DNA of 64,000 nt from Haliangium sp963772315. Lineage in GTDB: Bacteria > Myxococcota_A > Polyangia > Haliangiales > Haliangiaceae. Below the pieces are notes generated by a model. That model was given only the letters and a program-made list of their open reading frames with translations, ran no database searches and had not been told where the DNA came from. Numbering within the stretch: the first letter of the stretch is position 1; every line of letters starts with the position of its first letter. This document shows, piece by piece, positions 47,178 to 57,935 of this stretch. Both the position numbers and the translations under genes were made by a program. The stretch lies in contig CAVYWJ010000003.1 in NCBI GenBank assembly GCA_963772315.1, positions 2,573,361 through 2,637,360 on the forward strand, in the 5' to 3' direction.

Positions 47178-48112
47178 ATGTCTCCGCATACTATCGTGCC
47201 ATGGCCAGCGCCTGGATGCGCTGCCCGTCAACGCAACCGCCGCCTGGCGCGCGGCAGCGCCGCGGCCTGCTTGCTGGCCAGCCTGACCGGCTGCGCCGAG
47301 GCTCCTGGGCATCGACGACCTGTCGCCGCCGCCCGACGCCGGGCTCGACGCCGGTAGCCTGCCTCCACCCACGCCCACGTTGCGATATCCGGACCACGGC
47401 AGCCGGCTCCCGGGTGTCTCCTTGTTCGCCTGGGAGACGCCCTCGGCCCCCGAGCTCACCTATGTGCTCGAGTACGGCGCCGACCCCGAGCTCGCGACCG
47501 GCGTAACGCGCGTGGAGACGGACGAGACATCTCATCGCCTGGACACGGATCTCCCCGTGAGCCTCGTGCCGCCGGTGGGCGCGCGCTACTACTGGCGGGT
47601 GACCGCCTGCGTCCGCACGCGCTGCTCGGCGCCGTCCCGTATCTGGTACTTCGATCTCGGCCGCCTGTTCCTCGACCTGAACGGCGACGGCCACGACGAC
47701 TTCCTGATCGGTGCGCCCTTGGACCAGCAGGGCGCGCTCCTGGCGGGCGCGATCTACGCCTACACCGGCAACCTGCGGCGCCGCGGTCGCGTCAGGCGGT
47801 GACATGAACGGCGGCAACGGCACCGAGCTCGTGATCGCCGCGCCCGGCGACCAGGGCGGCGCGCTCCACGCCTACAACGGCGCCGGCGAGCTGGTCGCGT
47901 ACATCGGGGGCCTGGGCGGCAGCGGCGACGGCATCATGGTGCTGTCCGACCCCGTGGACGTCAACAACGACGGCTACACCGACGTGGTGAGCAGCGCCGG
48001 TCCGAATGCCCCCGTCGTGATAGTCCTCGGCGGTACATTCGACAGCCCGAGCCTCCTGGCCGTGCCACAGCCAAGCGCGGGCGACGGCTTCGGCGCCGCG
48101 ATCGGCCCGTGA
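47178..48112 (+). pseudogene. FG-GAP-repeat-like lipoprotein, two frame breaks
   Basis: A signal region ends with the lipobox SLTGCAE, followed by a Pro/Asp linker (DLSPPPDAGLDAGS), a fibronectin-like part (LFAWETPSAPELTYVLEYG, then YYWRVTACVRTRCSAP) and calcium-type FG-GAP repeats (DLNGDGHDDFLIGAP, GGNGTELVIAAPG, DVNNDGYTDVV) as in integrin-like surface proteins. Extra single bases at 47301 and 47782-47785 separate three frames. Cell-surface adhesion is the family role. The start could be ATG 47178 or a GTG about 15 bp later. It may have one or more repeats fewer than usual, since it stops after three. Confidence 0.6.
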
Positions 48113-48117
48113 GGACA

Positions 48118-48157
48118 GCGCGGTCAGCCGGGCACCCAGGGCGCCCGGTGACCGCGC
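48118..48157. terminator. Bidirectional terminator between lipoprotein and acnA
   Basis: GCGCGGTCA pairs with TGACCGCGC and, inside it, CCGGGC pairs with GCCCGG around a 9-nt loop, giving a 15-bp stem with one bulge. It lies 6 bp past one stop and 11 bp from the convergent one. Confidence 0.65.
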
Positions 48158-48167
48158 GAGGATCCGC

Positions 48168-50873
<2,706 letters not shown>

Positions 50874-51088
50874 GCTGCTCCTTGCCTGTGTCTAGGGTAC
50901 GCGCGCGGACTATACCTCGCGCCCCTACCGTGATCCATGGCCCGGCCGCCGGGCTTTCGGGCTTGAAGGGGAGTCCCGGATTGCGCCCGGGACGGCGACA
51001 GCACCGCGCAACGCAGGTTGGCCGGGAGCGCCCGCGGATGTATGGTTCGCGGGGCCGGGCCGGTACCATCGCCCGGCGGGAGCCGGCC

Positions 51089-52573
51089 ATGCTCACTCGC
51101 CTGAAGGTCAACGGTTTCAAGAATCTGCAGGACGTGGACGTCCGCTTCGGGCCCTTCACCTGCATCGCCGGGTCCAACGGCGCCGGCAAGTCCAACCTGT
51201 TCGACGCCATCGCGTTCCTGGCGGCGCTGGCCGAGAGGCCATTGAGCGAGGCTGCGCTGTCGGTGCGGGGCGGCGATGCGGGGGACGTGCGCAACCTGTT
51301 CCGGCGCAGCGGTGATGAGGTGGGCGACCGGATGTCGTTCGAGGTCGAGATGATCATCCAGCCTTTCGGGTTCGATCAGCTCGCCCAGGCGGCCCGCGCC
51401 TCCACGACCTACCTGACGTATCGGCTCGAGCTGCGTTATCGGGGGCCGGTTGCGGACCGGCCGCTAGGTGGCATCGAGATCATCAGCGAGGGCCTCGAGC
51501 CTCTGAATCGCAGCGAGGCCAGCAGGAATCTCGGCTTCGACCACAGCGACGCGTGGCGCAACTCGGTCATCCAAGATCGCCAGCAGACCCGTACCTTCAT
51601 CTCCACCGCGAGCGAGGAAGGCGGCACCTTCGTGTCGCTCCATACCGAGGCCGGTGACCAAACCACCAGCCAGCCACGCAAGATACCCGCGCACAGCCTG
51701 CCACGCACCATGCTCTCCAGCGTGAACAGCGCGGCCGAGCATCCCACGCTCGTGATTGCTCGCGACGAGATGATATCCTGGACCAAGCTCCAGCTCGAGC
51801 CGACCGCGCTGCGGGCACCGGATTCATTCCCGGCGCCGCCGCTCATCGGCGCTAACGGTGCTCACGTACCTGCCGCGCTGCGTACGCTGGCAGATGTCGC
51901 GGCTGCGGATCGCCCAGGCGCGGATGTCGATTTCTACACTCAGATCGCCAACCGCCTGGCCGAGCTCAACGAGGATGTCCGCGCCATCGACGTGGACGTG
52001 GACGAGAAGCGGCAGCTCCTGAACATCGTGATAACGGATCGCCAGGGGACACCGCACCTGGCCAGCTCGCTCTCGGATGGAACGCTGCGGTTCCTGGCGC
52101 TCGTGGTCATGGAAGCCCATTCCTTCCAGCGCTTGCTCGTGTGCCTGGAGGAGCCGGAGAACGGCATACATCCACGGCGTATCCCGGCCATGCTCCGGCT
52201 TCTGCAAGATCTGGCCGTGGACCCCCATGAGCCCTTGGGCGCCGGTAACCGCCTGCGGCAGGTCATCGTGAACACGCACTCGCCGCAGGTAGTGGCCGAA
52301 GTACCGCATGACTCGCTGCTGATTGCAGAGTCCGTCACTCAGTGGGGCGCAGGAGAGCGCATCACGCGGCTGCGCTTTGCTCCCCTCCCGGATACCTGGC
52401 GCAGCCGGCTGGATCCCACGCTGCAACCCGTGGCGCGCGGCGTGCTCCTGGATTTCCTGAATCCGCTCGGCGGTGACACCGACGGCGACGGAGAGCCGGA
52501 GAGCAAGCGAGTCAAGGATCGCGACGATCTCCAGATGCTCCTGCCATTTGCCAATCGTGCGACGGAGCCCTGA
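51089..52573 (+). CDS. RecF/OLD-like AAA ATPase (defence-type), system 1
   Basis: 494 residues. It begins LTRLKVNGFKNLQDVDVRFG with Walker A GSNGAGKS (about 28-35). The C-terminal half has a signature SSLSDGTLRFLAL, Walker B LLVCLEEPENGIHP and the H-loop VNTHSPQVV, the order of SMC/ABC-type ATPases of the AAA15/AAA21 group. Such proteins pair with a small TOPRIM or DUF4276 protein in anti-phage systems (AbiL-, OLD- and PARIS-like). The partner gene starts one base after this stop. It has its own C-terminal extension (DTDGDGEPESKRVKDRDDLQ) of unknown use. Defence function is inferred. Confidence 0.75.
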   Translation: MLTRLKVNGFKNLQDVDVRFGPFTCIAGSNGAGKSNLFDAIAFLAALAERPLSEAALSVRGGDAGDVRNLFRRSGDEVGDRMSFEVEMIIQPFGFDQLAQAARASTTYLTYRLELRYRGPVADRPLGGIEIISEGLEPLNRSEASRNLGFDHSDAWRNSVIQDRQQTRTFISTASEEGGTFVSLHTEAGDQTTSQPRKIPAHSLPRTMLSSVNSAAEHPTLVIARDEMISWTKLQLEPTALRAPDSFPAPPLIGANGAHVPAALRTLADVAAADRPGADVDFYTQIANRLAELNEDVRAIDVDVDEKRQLLNIVITDRQGTPHLASSLSDGTLRFLALVVMEAHSFQRLLVCLEEPENGIHPRRIPAMLRLLQDLAVDPHEPLGAGNRLRQVIVNTHSPQVVAEVPHDSLLIAESVTQWGAGERITRLRFAPLPDTWRSRLDPTLQPVARGVLLDFLNPLGGDTDGDGEPESKRVKDRDDLQMLLPFANRATEP

Positions 52574-52574
52574 C

Positions 52575-53187
52575 ATGCGATGCACGCTGCTGGCCGACGG
52601 AGCGTCCGATGCCGTGCTGCTGCCCATCCTGGGCTGGCTACTGAAACAGAGAGAGGTACAAGCGGAGCTGGAATGGGCCGATCTGCGCAAGCTTCCTGCG
52701 CCAACCAAGGCGCTGCACGAGCGCATCCAGACGTCCATCGAGCTCTATCCTTGTGATCTGCTGTTCGTGCACCGCGATGCCGAGCGCGAGTCGCGTGAGC
52801 ATCGGCTCGAGGAGATCCGCACCGCGCTCGACAGGCTCGACCCTGCCCCGCCGGCGGTGTGCGTGATTCCTGTGCGCATGCAGGAGGCCTGGCTCCTCTT
52901 CGACGAGCCAGCGCTGCGCCGCGCGGCCGATTGTCCTAACGGCAAGATGGCTCTCGACCTGCCCGCCCTGGATCGCATCGAGCAGCTGGCCGATCCGAAA
53001 CAGCAGCTTCACGATCTCCTGCGCCAGGCCAGCGGGTTACAGGGACGCCGGGCCAAGCAGTTTCGCCCCCCGCGTACACGCGCATCAGCTGGCCGATCGC
53101 ATCGACGACTTCAGCCCGCTGCGCCGCCTGCCCGCCTTCCAGGCGCTCGAGGCCGAGCTCGACCACGCCCTGGCCCGACTCGGCTGA
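52575..53187 (+). pseudogene. DUF4276/TOPRIM-like partner of the ATPase, system 1 (one frame break)
   Basis: About 203 residues. It begins MRCTLLADGASDAVLLPIL, with a Gly-Ala-Ser-Asp where relatives have the TOPRIM-like EG-x-x-E/D, then LLFVHRDAERES (Asp-rich metal site) and VRMQEAWLLFDEPAL, which matches the EAWLL-D segment of DUF4276 proteins. A run of six C at 53070-53075 holds one base too many; with five, the end reads RPRVHAHQLADRIDDF, then SPLRRLPAFQALEAELDH, and stops at 53187. Start directly behind the ATPase stop shows coupling. The likely role is a nuclease or effector controlled by the ATPase. Confidence 0.55.
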
Positions 53188-53414
53188 GCTCGCTCCCTGC
53201 GTGCGCGGGCGCCGATGTGCTGCCCGCGAGCGCGCCGTTCCCGCTGCGACGAGCGGTGCATCTTGCCGCATCAGGAAAACTCCTGGTTTGGCCGCCCGAA
53301 AGTTGGCTTTTCCATTGCATTTGCCGGCCCCGAGCGAGCGCGAGTGATTCTGTCCTGGTGGACGAACCTGTCCACGGGCTCGTGTTCGCACCCAAGCAAG
53401 CAAGGAGACCAACC

Positions 53415-54233
53415 ATGGCAATGCGCTACATCCGACCCGAAACCATGATCATGATTTCCAACCTCTGGCTCACCGAGGTGCGGGCGTTGCTCGAGGGCAT
53501 CCCGATAACGGTGCCGCTCGTCCCTGTCATCCAGCGGGCCCACGACGACCTGCTGGCCAAGCAGAGTCTGGGCTCGGCCCTCGACGCCCAGCTCGCCATC
53601 TTGCAGGGGCGCATGACCCTGCTCGACCTGCTCCACGACCGCAAGCAGCGCGGCACCTACTTCATCCTCACCGGCCTGGCCGAGGCCGCCAACGACCCGG
53701 CTGACGCCGCCGCGATCCTGGCCCTGCGCGACCACCTCTTCCCCGAGGCCCTGGCCGGCATCAACCGCTCCTACCTCGACCAGGCCGGCGACGCCCACCG
53801 CCTGCCCGCGCGCATCAACCCCGCGCAACAGCAGCTGCTTTCGTCCCTGACCACCCCTGACGGCACGCTCGACCAGTACGTCGAGCAGTGGCGCACCGCG
53901 GCCCTGGAGCTGGCCGCGCTCGACACCCAGCGCGCCGAGCTCCTCACCCAGCGCGCCTCCGGCGAGGGCGGCGCCACCCCCGAGCAGGCCCGCCAGGCGA
54001 TGCTGCAGTGGGTCCGCGTTGCCCATGCCCTCGAGAACAGCCTGATGATGGACCCCGACGTCACCGAGGATGTGCGCGCGCGCATCCTCGCCCCCTTGCA
54101 GCGCGCCGAGCTCCAGGCCCGCCGCCGCCGCAACCGCGCCGCTGGCCCCGATGCCGACCTGCCCGGCGACGGCGTCGAGCCCCTCCCGACCGACCCCGCC
54201 GCCGAGAGCGACATCGAGCAGCCCTCGTCGTGA
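53415..54233 (+). CDS. Hypothetical helical protein inside the defence-like island
   Basis: 272 residues, predicted almost entirely helical and rich in Ala and Leu (GSALDAQLAILQGRMTLLDL, then LAALDTQRAELLTQRASGEG), with an acidic Pro-rich tail. No signal peptide, membrane segment or known motif. AAGGAG lies 5 bp before ATG 53415. The gene lies between two ATPase/DUF4276 pairs and just upstream of the palindrome arrays, but nothing in its sequence shows a shared job. Not recognised. Confidence 0.5.
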   Translation: MAMRYIRPETMIMISNLWLTEVRALLEGIPITVPLVPVIQRAHDDLLAKQSLGSALDAQLAILQGRMTLLDLLHDRKQRGTYFILTGLAEAANDPADAAAILALRDHLFPEALAGINRSYLDQAGDAHRLPARINPAQQQLLSSLTTPDGTLDQYVEQWRTAALELAALDTQRAELLTQRASGEGGATPEQARQAMLQWVRVAHALENSLMMDPDVTEDVRARILAPLQRAELQARRRRNRAAGPDADLPGDGVEPLPTDPAAESDIEQPSS

Positions 54234-54343
54234 CTCGCGCGTGCCTCGTGCACCTGGGGCCGTGTGCGCATCGGTGTGTACTTCGCCCAGGTCAACTCAT
54301 GAGCTGTACTGATGGCTCGTTGGTTCATGAAATGAACCCGGTC

Positions 54344-54395
54344 AATGCGCGCGCATTCCGAAAATGCGCGCGCATTCTGACAATGCGCGCGCATG
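54344..54395. repeat. Three tandem 14-bp palindromes at exact 19-bp period
   Basis: AATGCGCGCGCATT occurs at 54344 and 54363, and once more at 54382 with the last base changed, separated by 5-bp spacers (CCGAA, CTGAC). The alternating purine-pyrimidine core can adopt Z-DNA and each copy is self-complementary. The three sites lie 110 bp past the upstream gene and 40 bp before the 42-bp array. Confidence 0.8.
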
Positions 54396-54436
54396 TGATG
54401 GCTGCCACAAATCGGCCTCTCCCGTGGCCAGGCGGC

Positions 54437-54870
54437 TGGACCAAATCAACGTCCTGGGACCCGCCTCTTCGAGGCATCTTGCCGCACTTTCGCTGGCGCA
54501 AAACACCGCACCGAGGCGATCGGAGCACGTTGATGTGCTCGGAGCGCCCCGGGTAAGCAGGTCGGGCACGTCAACGTGCTCGGGACAGCCTCGACCAGGC
54601 ATTTCGAGCACGTTGATGTGCTCGGAACGCCTCTGCCAGGCATGCCCGAGCACGTCAACGTGCCCGACATAGCCTCGACGAGGCATTTCGAGCACGTTGA
54701 TGTGCTCGGAACGCCTCTGCCAGGCATGCCCGAGCACATCCACGTGCTCGATCCAGCCCAGACGAGCCACTTCGAGCACGGCGACGTCCTCGCGACGCCT
54801 TGGTGAGGCGCTCGCAGGCAGAAAACCCATCACGAACGACTGTCCGACGCATTCCGAGCACGTTGACGTG
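54437..54870. repeat. 42-bp-periodic palindrome array
   Basis: Dyad cores begin at 54526, 54567, 54609, 54651, 54693, 54735, 54777 and 54859. Intervals are 41, then five of exactly 42, then 82 bp. Full units read CGAGCACGTTGATGTGCTCG or the version with core CACGTCAACGTG, alternating between the two. A second smaller palindrome (GCCTC-nnn-AGGC type) lies between most of them. Degenerate units at the same phase are seen at about 54437, 54479 and 54815. No conserved protein explains it; 42 bp is four helical turns. Candidate functions are an operator or partition-type protein-binding array, or structured RNA. Confidence 0.85.
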
Positions 54871-54969
54871 CAGCTCCCATCCTCTCTGCGTTCGCGATCT
54901 GGCGCGCTACGTGTCCACGGTGACCGCCTGTGCTGCCGAGGCGCGCTCCCCCAGATACAATGCACGTGC

Positions 54970-55591
54970 ATGAGACTCCACGATGACCAGCGTGCCTTGC
55001 TCCGGGAGGTTCTCGCGTACCTGGCCACGCGTGATGTCTTTCCTGATGTTCAGGAGTTCAGGCTGAATCACGCAGGGCAGCTATCGCTCATCGACGATCT
55101 CATCTCCGGCGAATACCTGAAGGACTACAACGCCCGGTACGCGCTGACGCTCGCTGGACTGCGTGCCTGTGATTCGCAGGTGGCCAGGCAGGAAATAGCG
55201 GCGTGCAATGCGTTGCTGCCGGTGCTCCAGGAGGTCTACCTGGCCGACCCGGGGAAGGTGTGGTCAGTCGAGGAGCTGGCAAAAAAGGCTGATCGTCCCG
55301 TGGCCGAAGTGGCCAGGAGCCTCACGTTTCTCGTCGAGCTTCCGATCTGGATCGCGTGCGGGCGCGACCCCGAGACCGGGCTCGTCAACAGCGTGAAGCT
55401 CAGCGAGGGGATTCTGGACGCCGGGTCGATTGACTGGCAGGACGAGTCGTCGCCAGAGGGCGTGGGACCCGCGGGCGCGCCAACGATCGTCCACGAACGT
55501 CTCGCGACTGTCGAGCCGCTCGAAGGAGCGAGCCAGCCGTTCGTCTTCCTGGACTTTCATCTCGGCAAGGGTGAAGGCTCAGGGAGGGCCG
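54970..55591 (+). CDS. Winged-helix-like protein, 3' end fused to an ATPase fragment
   Basis: From ATG 54970 the frame codes for about 205 residues: helical segments (LHDDQRALLREVLAYLATRD), a YALTLAGLRACDS motif and a likely winged helix (GKVWSVEELAKKADRPVAEV, about 95-125). No Walker A motif is present. After FLDFHLGKGEG the sequence changes to the C-terminal half of an AAA ATPase in another frame, so the natural end is lost or the two parts were fused by a deletion. TGCACGTGCA overlaps the start and no ribosome-binding site is visible. It may be a regulator for the adjoining defence-type genes. Confidence 0.45.
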
Positions 55592-56008
55592 GGCAAGGTC
55601 ATTGCCGTGTGGCGGGAGCTGGGCGTCAAGAGCGAGCTCACGCTGGCCGATCTCTCGGATGGAACCCTGCGTCTGCTGTGCTGGGCCACGCTCTGTCTGT
55701 CGCCCTCGATCCCGCCGCTGGTGTGCATCGATGAGCCGGAGCTCGGCCTCCACCCGCGGGTGTTGCCGGTGCTCGCGGGCCTGCTGCAGATGGCCTCCAG
55801 GCGCAGCCAGATCCTGGTCGCGACCCACTCGCCGTACCTGCTCGCGCAGTTCTCGCTCTCGGAGATCGCGGTGATGCGCAAGGAAGACGGCCACGCGGTG
55901 TTCGTCCGGCCGGACACGAGCGCCGCGCTGCGACGCGAGGTCGACGAGCTGGGCGGCGAGGCGATCGCGCAGATGCACATCTCGGACGAGCTCGAGGCCA
56001 GGGTATGA
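55592..56008 (+). pseudogene. C-terminal half of an AAA ATPase (system 2), lacking Walker A
   Basis: This part reads QGGPGKVIAVWRELG, then LADLSDGTLRLLCWATLCLS (signature), LVCIDEPELGLHPRVLPVL (Walker B) and LVATHSPYLLAQFSLSEIAV (H-loop). It is clearly the second half of an OLD/RecF-like ATPase similar to the one at 51089-52573. The nucleotide-binding first half is absent: upstream is a winged-helix protein in a frame one base off (about 55592). As it stands it could not bind ATP normally. Its stop overlaps the start of the DUF4276 gene (ATGA), the same coupling as in system 1. Confidence 0.6.
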
Positions 56009-56669
56009 GGGTGCTCGTCTATGTCGAGGGCCCCGCCGATCGCGCTGCCCTCGACAAGCTCCTCGACCCCATCGTATCCGAGGGCCGGCGCCAGGGAGTG
56101 GGCATTCGTCTGGTGCCTCTCGACGGCAAGAGCCATGTCCTGAACGACAGCCCGCGAAAGGCCGCCGATCACCTCGCCGAGCACCCGATGACTGGGTATT
56201 TGCGCTCCCTGATCTCTATCCCATGTCGGTCTACGACGGGACGCCCAATGCTCATCGGTCATTCACCGAGCTCGAGCAACTCCTGGTGAACCGTTTCCTT
56301 GCGCGCGCAAACAAGGTCGGGGTCAAGGATGCTGAGCGGGCCAAATTCCGTGTTAACTGCCTGAAATACGATCTGGAGGTATTGCTCCTTGCGGCCTCCG
56401 ATGCGCTGCGCCAGCGTCTCGGCACCAAGGAGGCGCTGCGCGGGCGATGGCGCAATCCAGTCGAAGATCAGAACGACCAGGCCCCACCGAAGCGGGTTAT
56501 CGAGCAGCTGTTCGAGAAATACCAGGGACGCAAGTACATCGACACCACGGACGCAGCCTGGATCCTCGGTCGAGCGTCTCTCGATGTCGTCATTGCGGCG
56601 TGCCCGCAGCGGTTCGCTCCCTTCGTCGCCGAGCTGCGCCAGATCGTCCGCACCCGCTCATTGCCGTGA
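56005..56669 (+). pseudogene. DUF4276 family protein, system 2 (one frame break)
   Basis: About 220 residues. It starts with the TOPRIM-like MRVLVYVEGPADRAALDKLL; later motifs are typical of DUF4276: FALPDLYPMSVYDGT, NCLKYDLEVLLLAASDALR, KYIDTTDAAWILGRASLDVV and CPQRFAPFV. The frame is lost near 56170 between AEHP and WVFALPD; the change equals one missing or two extra bases, unlike most breaks in this window. The partner ATPase directly upstream lacks its first half, so system 2 is probably inactive or part of a decayed island. DUF4276 proteins are often found next to AAA ATPases in defence loci. Confidence 0.65.
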
Positions 56670-56835
56670 GGCACGCCGCCTCCCGGCCGGGCGGTCACTG
56701 GTCGAGATCCAGCCCCTCGTCTCGGATCCATGCGCCGAGCACGGGGGATACGCAGTCGATCGTCGCTGGTGAACAAGCAGCGCTGCCGCGCCCACCACAC
56801 CACGACGCCCGCGCGCAAGGTGATGACGCGCGCGG

Positions 56836-57846
56836 TCAGTTGACGCGGATGACGACCTTGCCGAAGTGCTTGCCGCTCGCGAGGTGCTCGTAGGCGGCGC
56901 GGGCCTCGGTGAACGGGAAGACCTGGTCGATGATCGGCTCGATCTTCGACGCTTCGAGCGCGCGCACGAGGTCTTCGAACATGGCGACCGAGCCGACGTA
57001 GACGCCGTGGACGCGGATGTTCTTGTGGAAGATGGAGTAGGTGTCGATCGGGCCCTGGGTGCCGGCGAGGATGCCGAGGATGCTCATGGTGCCGCCGTAG
57101 CGGAGCGCCTTGATGCTCTGGTCGAACGTGCCCGCGCCGCCGACCTCGACCGCGAGATCGACGCCGCGTCCGCCCGTGGCCGCCCGTACCGCCTCGCCCC
57201 ACCTGGGATCCTCGCGGTAGTCGAGGGTCCTGGCCGCGCCCATCTGCTCGAGGCGGGCGCGCTTGTCCGTCGAGCTCGACGTGGCGATCACGTCCGCGCC
57301 GGTCGCGCGGGCCAGCTGCAGCGCGAAGATGGAGACGCCGCCCGTGCCTTGCACGAGGATGCGGTCGCCGGGCTTCAGCGTCGCGGCCTCGTAGAGGGCA
57401 TGCCACGCGGTGACGCCGGCGCACGGCAAGGTCGCGGCCTGCTCGAAGGAGAAATGCGACGGGATCTTCACCCACGCGCTCTCCGCGAGCACGAGCTGCT
57501 CGGCCAGCATGCCGTCGAGCGAGCCGCCGAGGGCGTTCGCGTGATGCTCCTCCAGGAAGGCGCCGCCGAGCCAGGTGGGAAAGAACGCGGCTGCCACGCG
57601 GTCGCCGACCTTCAAACGCGTTACCTTGTCGCCGACGGCGATGACCTCGCCTGCACCGTCGGACACCGGTACGATCCGCTTCGGGCGCTTCTTGGAGCCG
57701 TGCGCGATGATGATGTCACGGTAGTTCAGGGAGACCGCGCGGACGCGGACGCGGACGTCATGGGCGCCCAGCGTCGATGGCTCGGGGCGATCGACGATCT
57801 GGAGCGCGGAGAAACCTTCTTCGGGATGTAGCTCGTAGGCTTTCAA
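56836..57846 (-). CDS. Zinc-type alcohol dehydrogenase/quinone oxidoreductase family protein
   Basis: 336 residues of the medium-chain dehydrogenase/reductase fold. N-terminal GroES-like domain with VSLNYRDIIIAHG and VPVSDGAGEVIAVGDKVTRL, then an NAD(P)-binding Rossmann part with ILVQGTGGVSIFALQLARA and VIATSSSTDKRARLEQMGA. No Cys cluster for structural zinc is seen, so it is probably a zinc-independent NADPH-dependent reductase of quinones or enones. It is a single gene, convergent with the defence-like island. Confidence 0.85.
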   Translation of the reverse strand: MKAYELHPEEGFSALQIVDRPEPSTLGAHDVRVRVRAVSLNYRDIIIAHGSKKRPKRIVPVSDGAGEVIAVGDKVTRLKVGDRVAAAFFPTWLGGAFLEEHHANALGGSLDGMLAEQLVLAESAWVKIPSHFSFEQAATLPCAGVTAWHALYEAATLKPGDRILVQGTGGVSIFALQLARATGADVIATSSSTDKRARLEQMGAARTLDYREDPRWGEAVRAATGGRGVDLAVEVGGAGTFDQSIKALRYGGTMSILGILAGTQGPIDTYSIFHKNIRVHGVYVGSVAMFEDLVRALEASKIEPIIDQVFPFTEARAAYEHLASGKHFGKVVIRVN

Positions 57847-57935
57847 GGGTCACCTCGTTGTGGCGGGATAACATGGCGCTTCGGTGCGGTCTCCGCAAGC
57901 ACGCGTGAGAGCGTTGCCTTCGCGTCGCTCGCCGA

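Noticed and set aside
54437..54870. The 42-bp array as a coding repeat (14-residue units such as EHVDVLGTPLPGMP)
   Set aside because: The same residues appear on both strands because the DNA is palindromic, the frame changes between the first and second unit (41 bp), and there is no good start or conserved family.
54437..54870. The 42-bp array as a CRISPR
   Set aside because: Spacers between the palindromes are also repeated and palindromic, the units alternate in type, and no cas gene is present.
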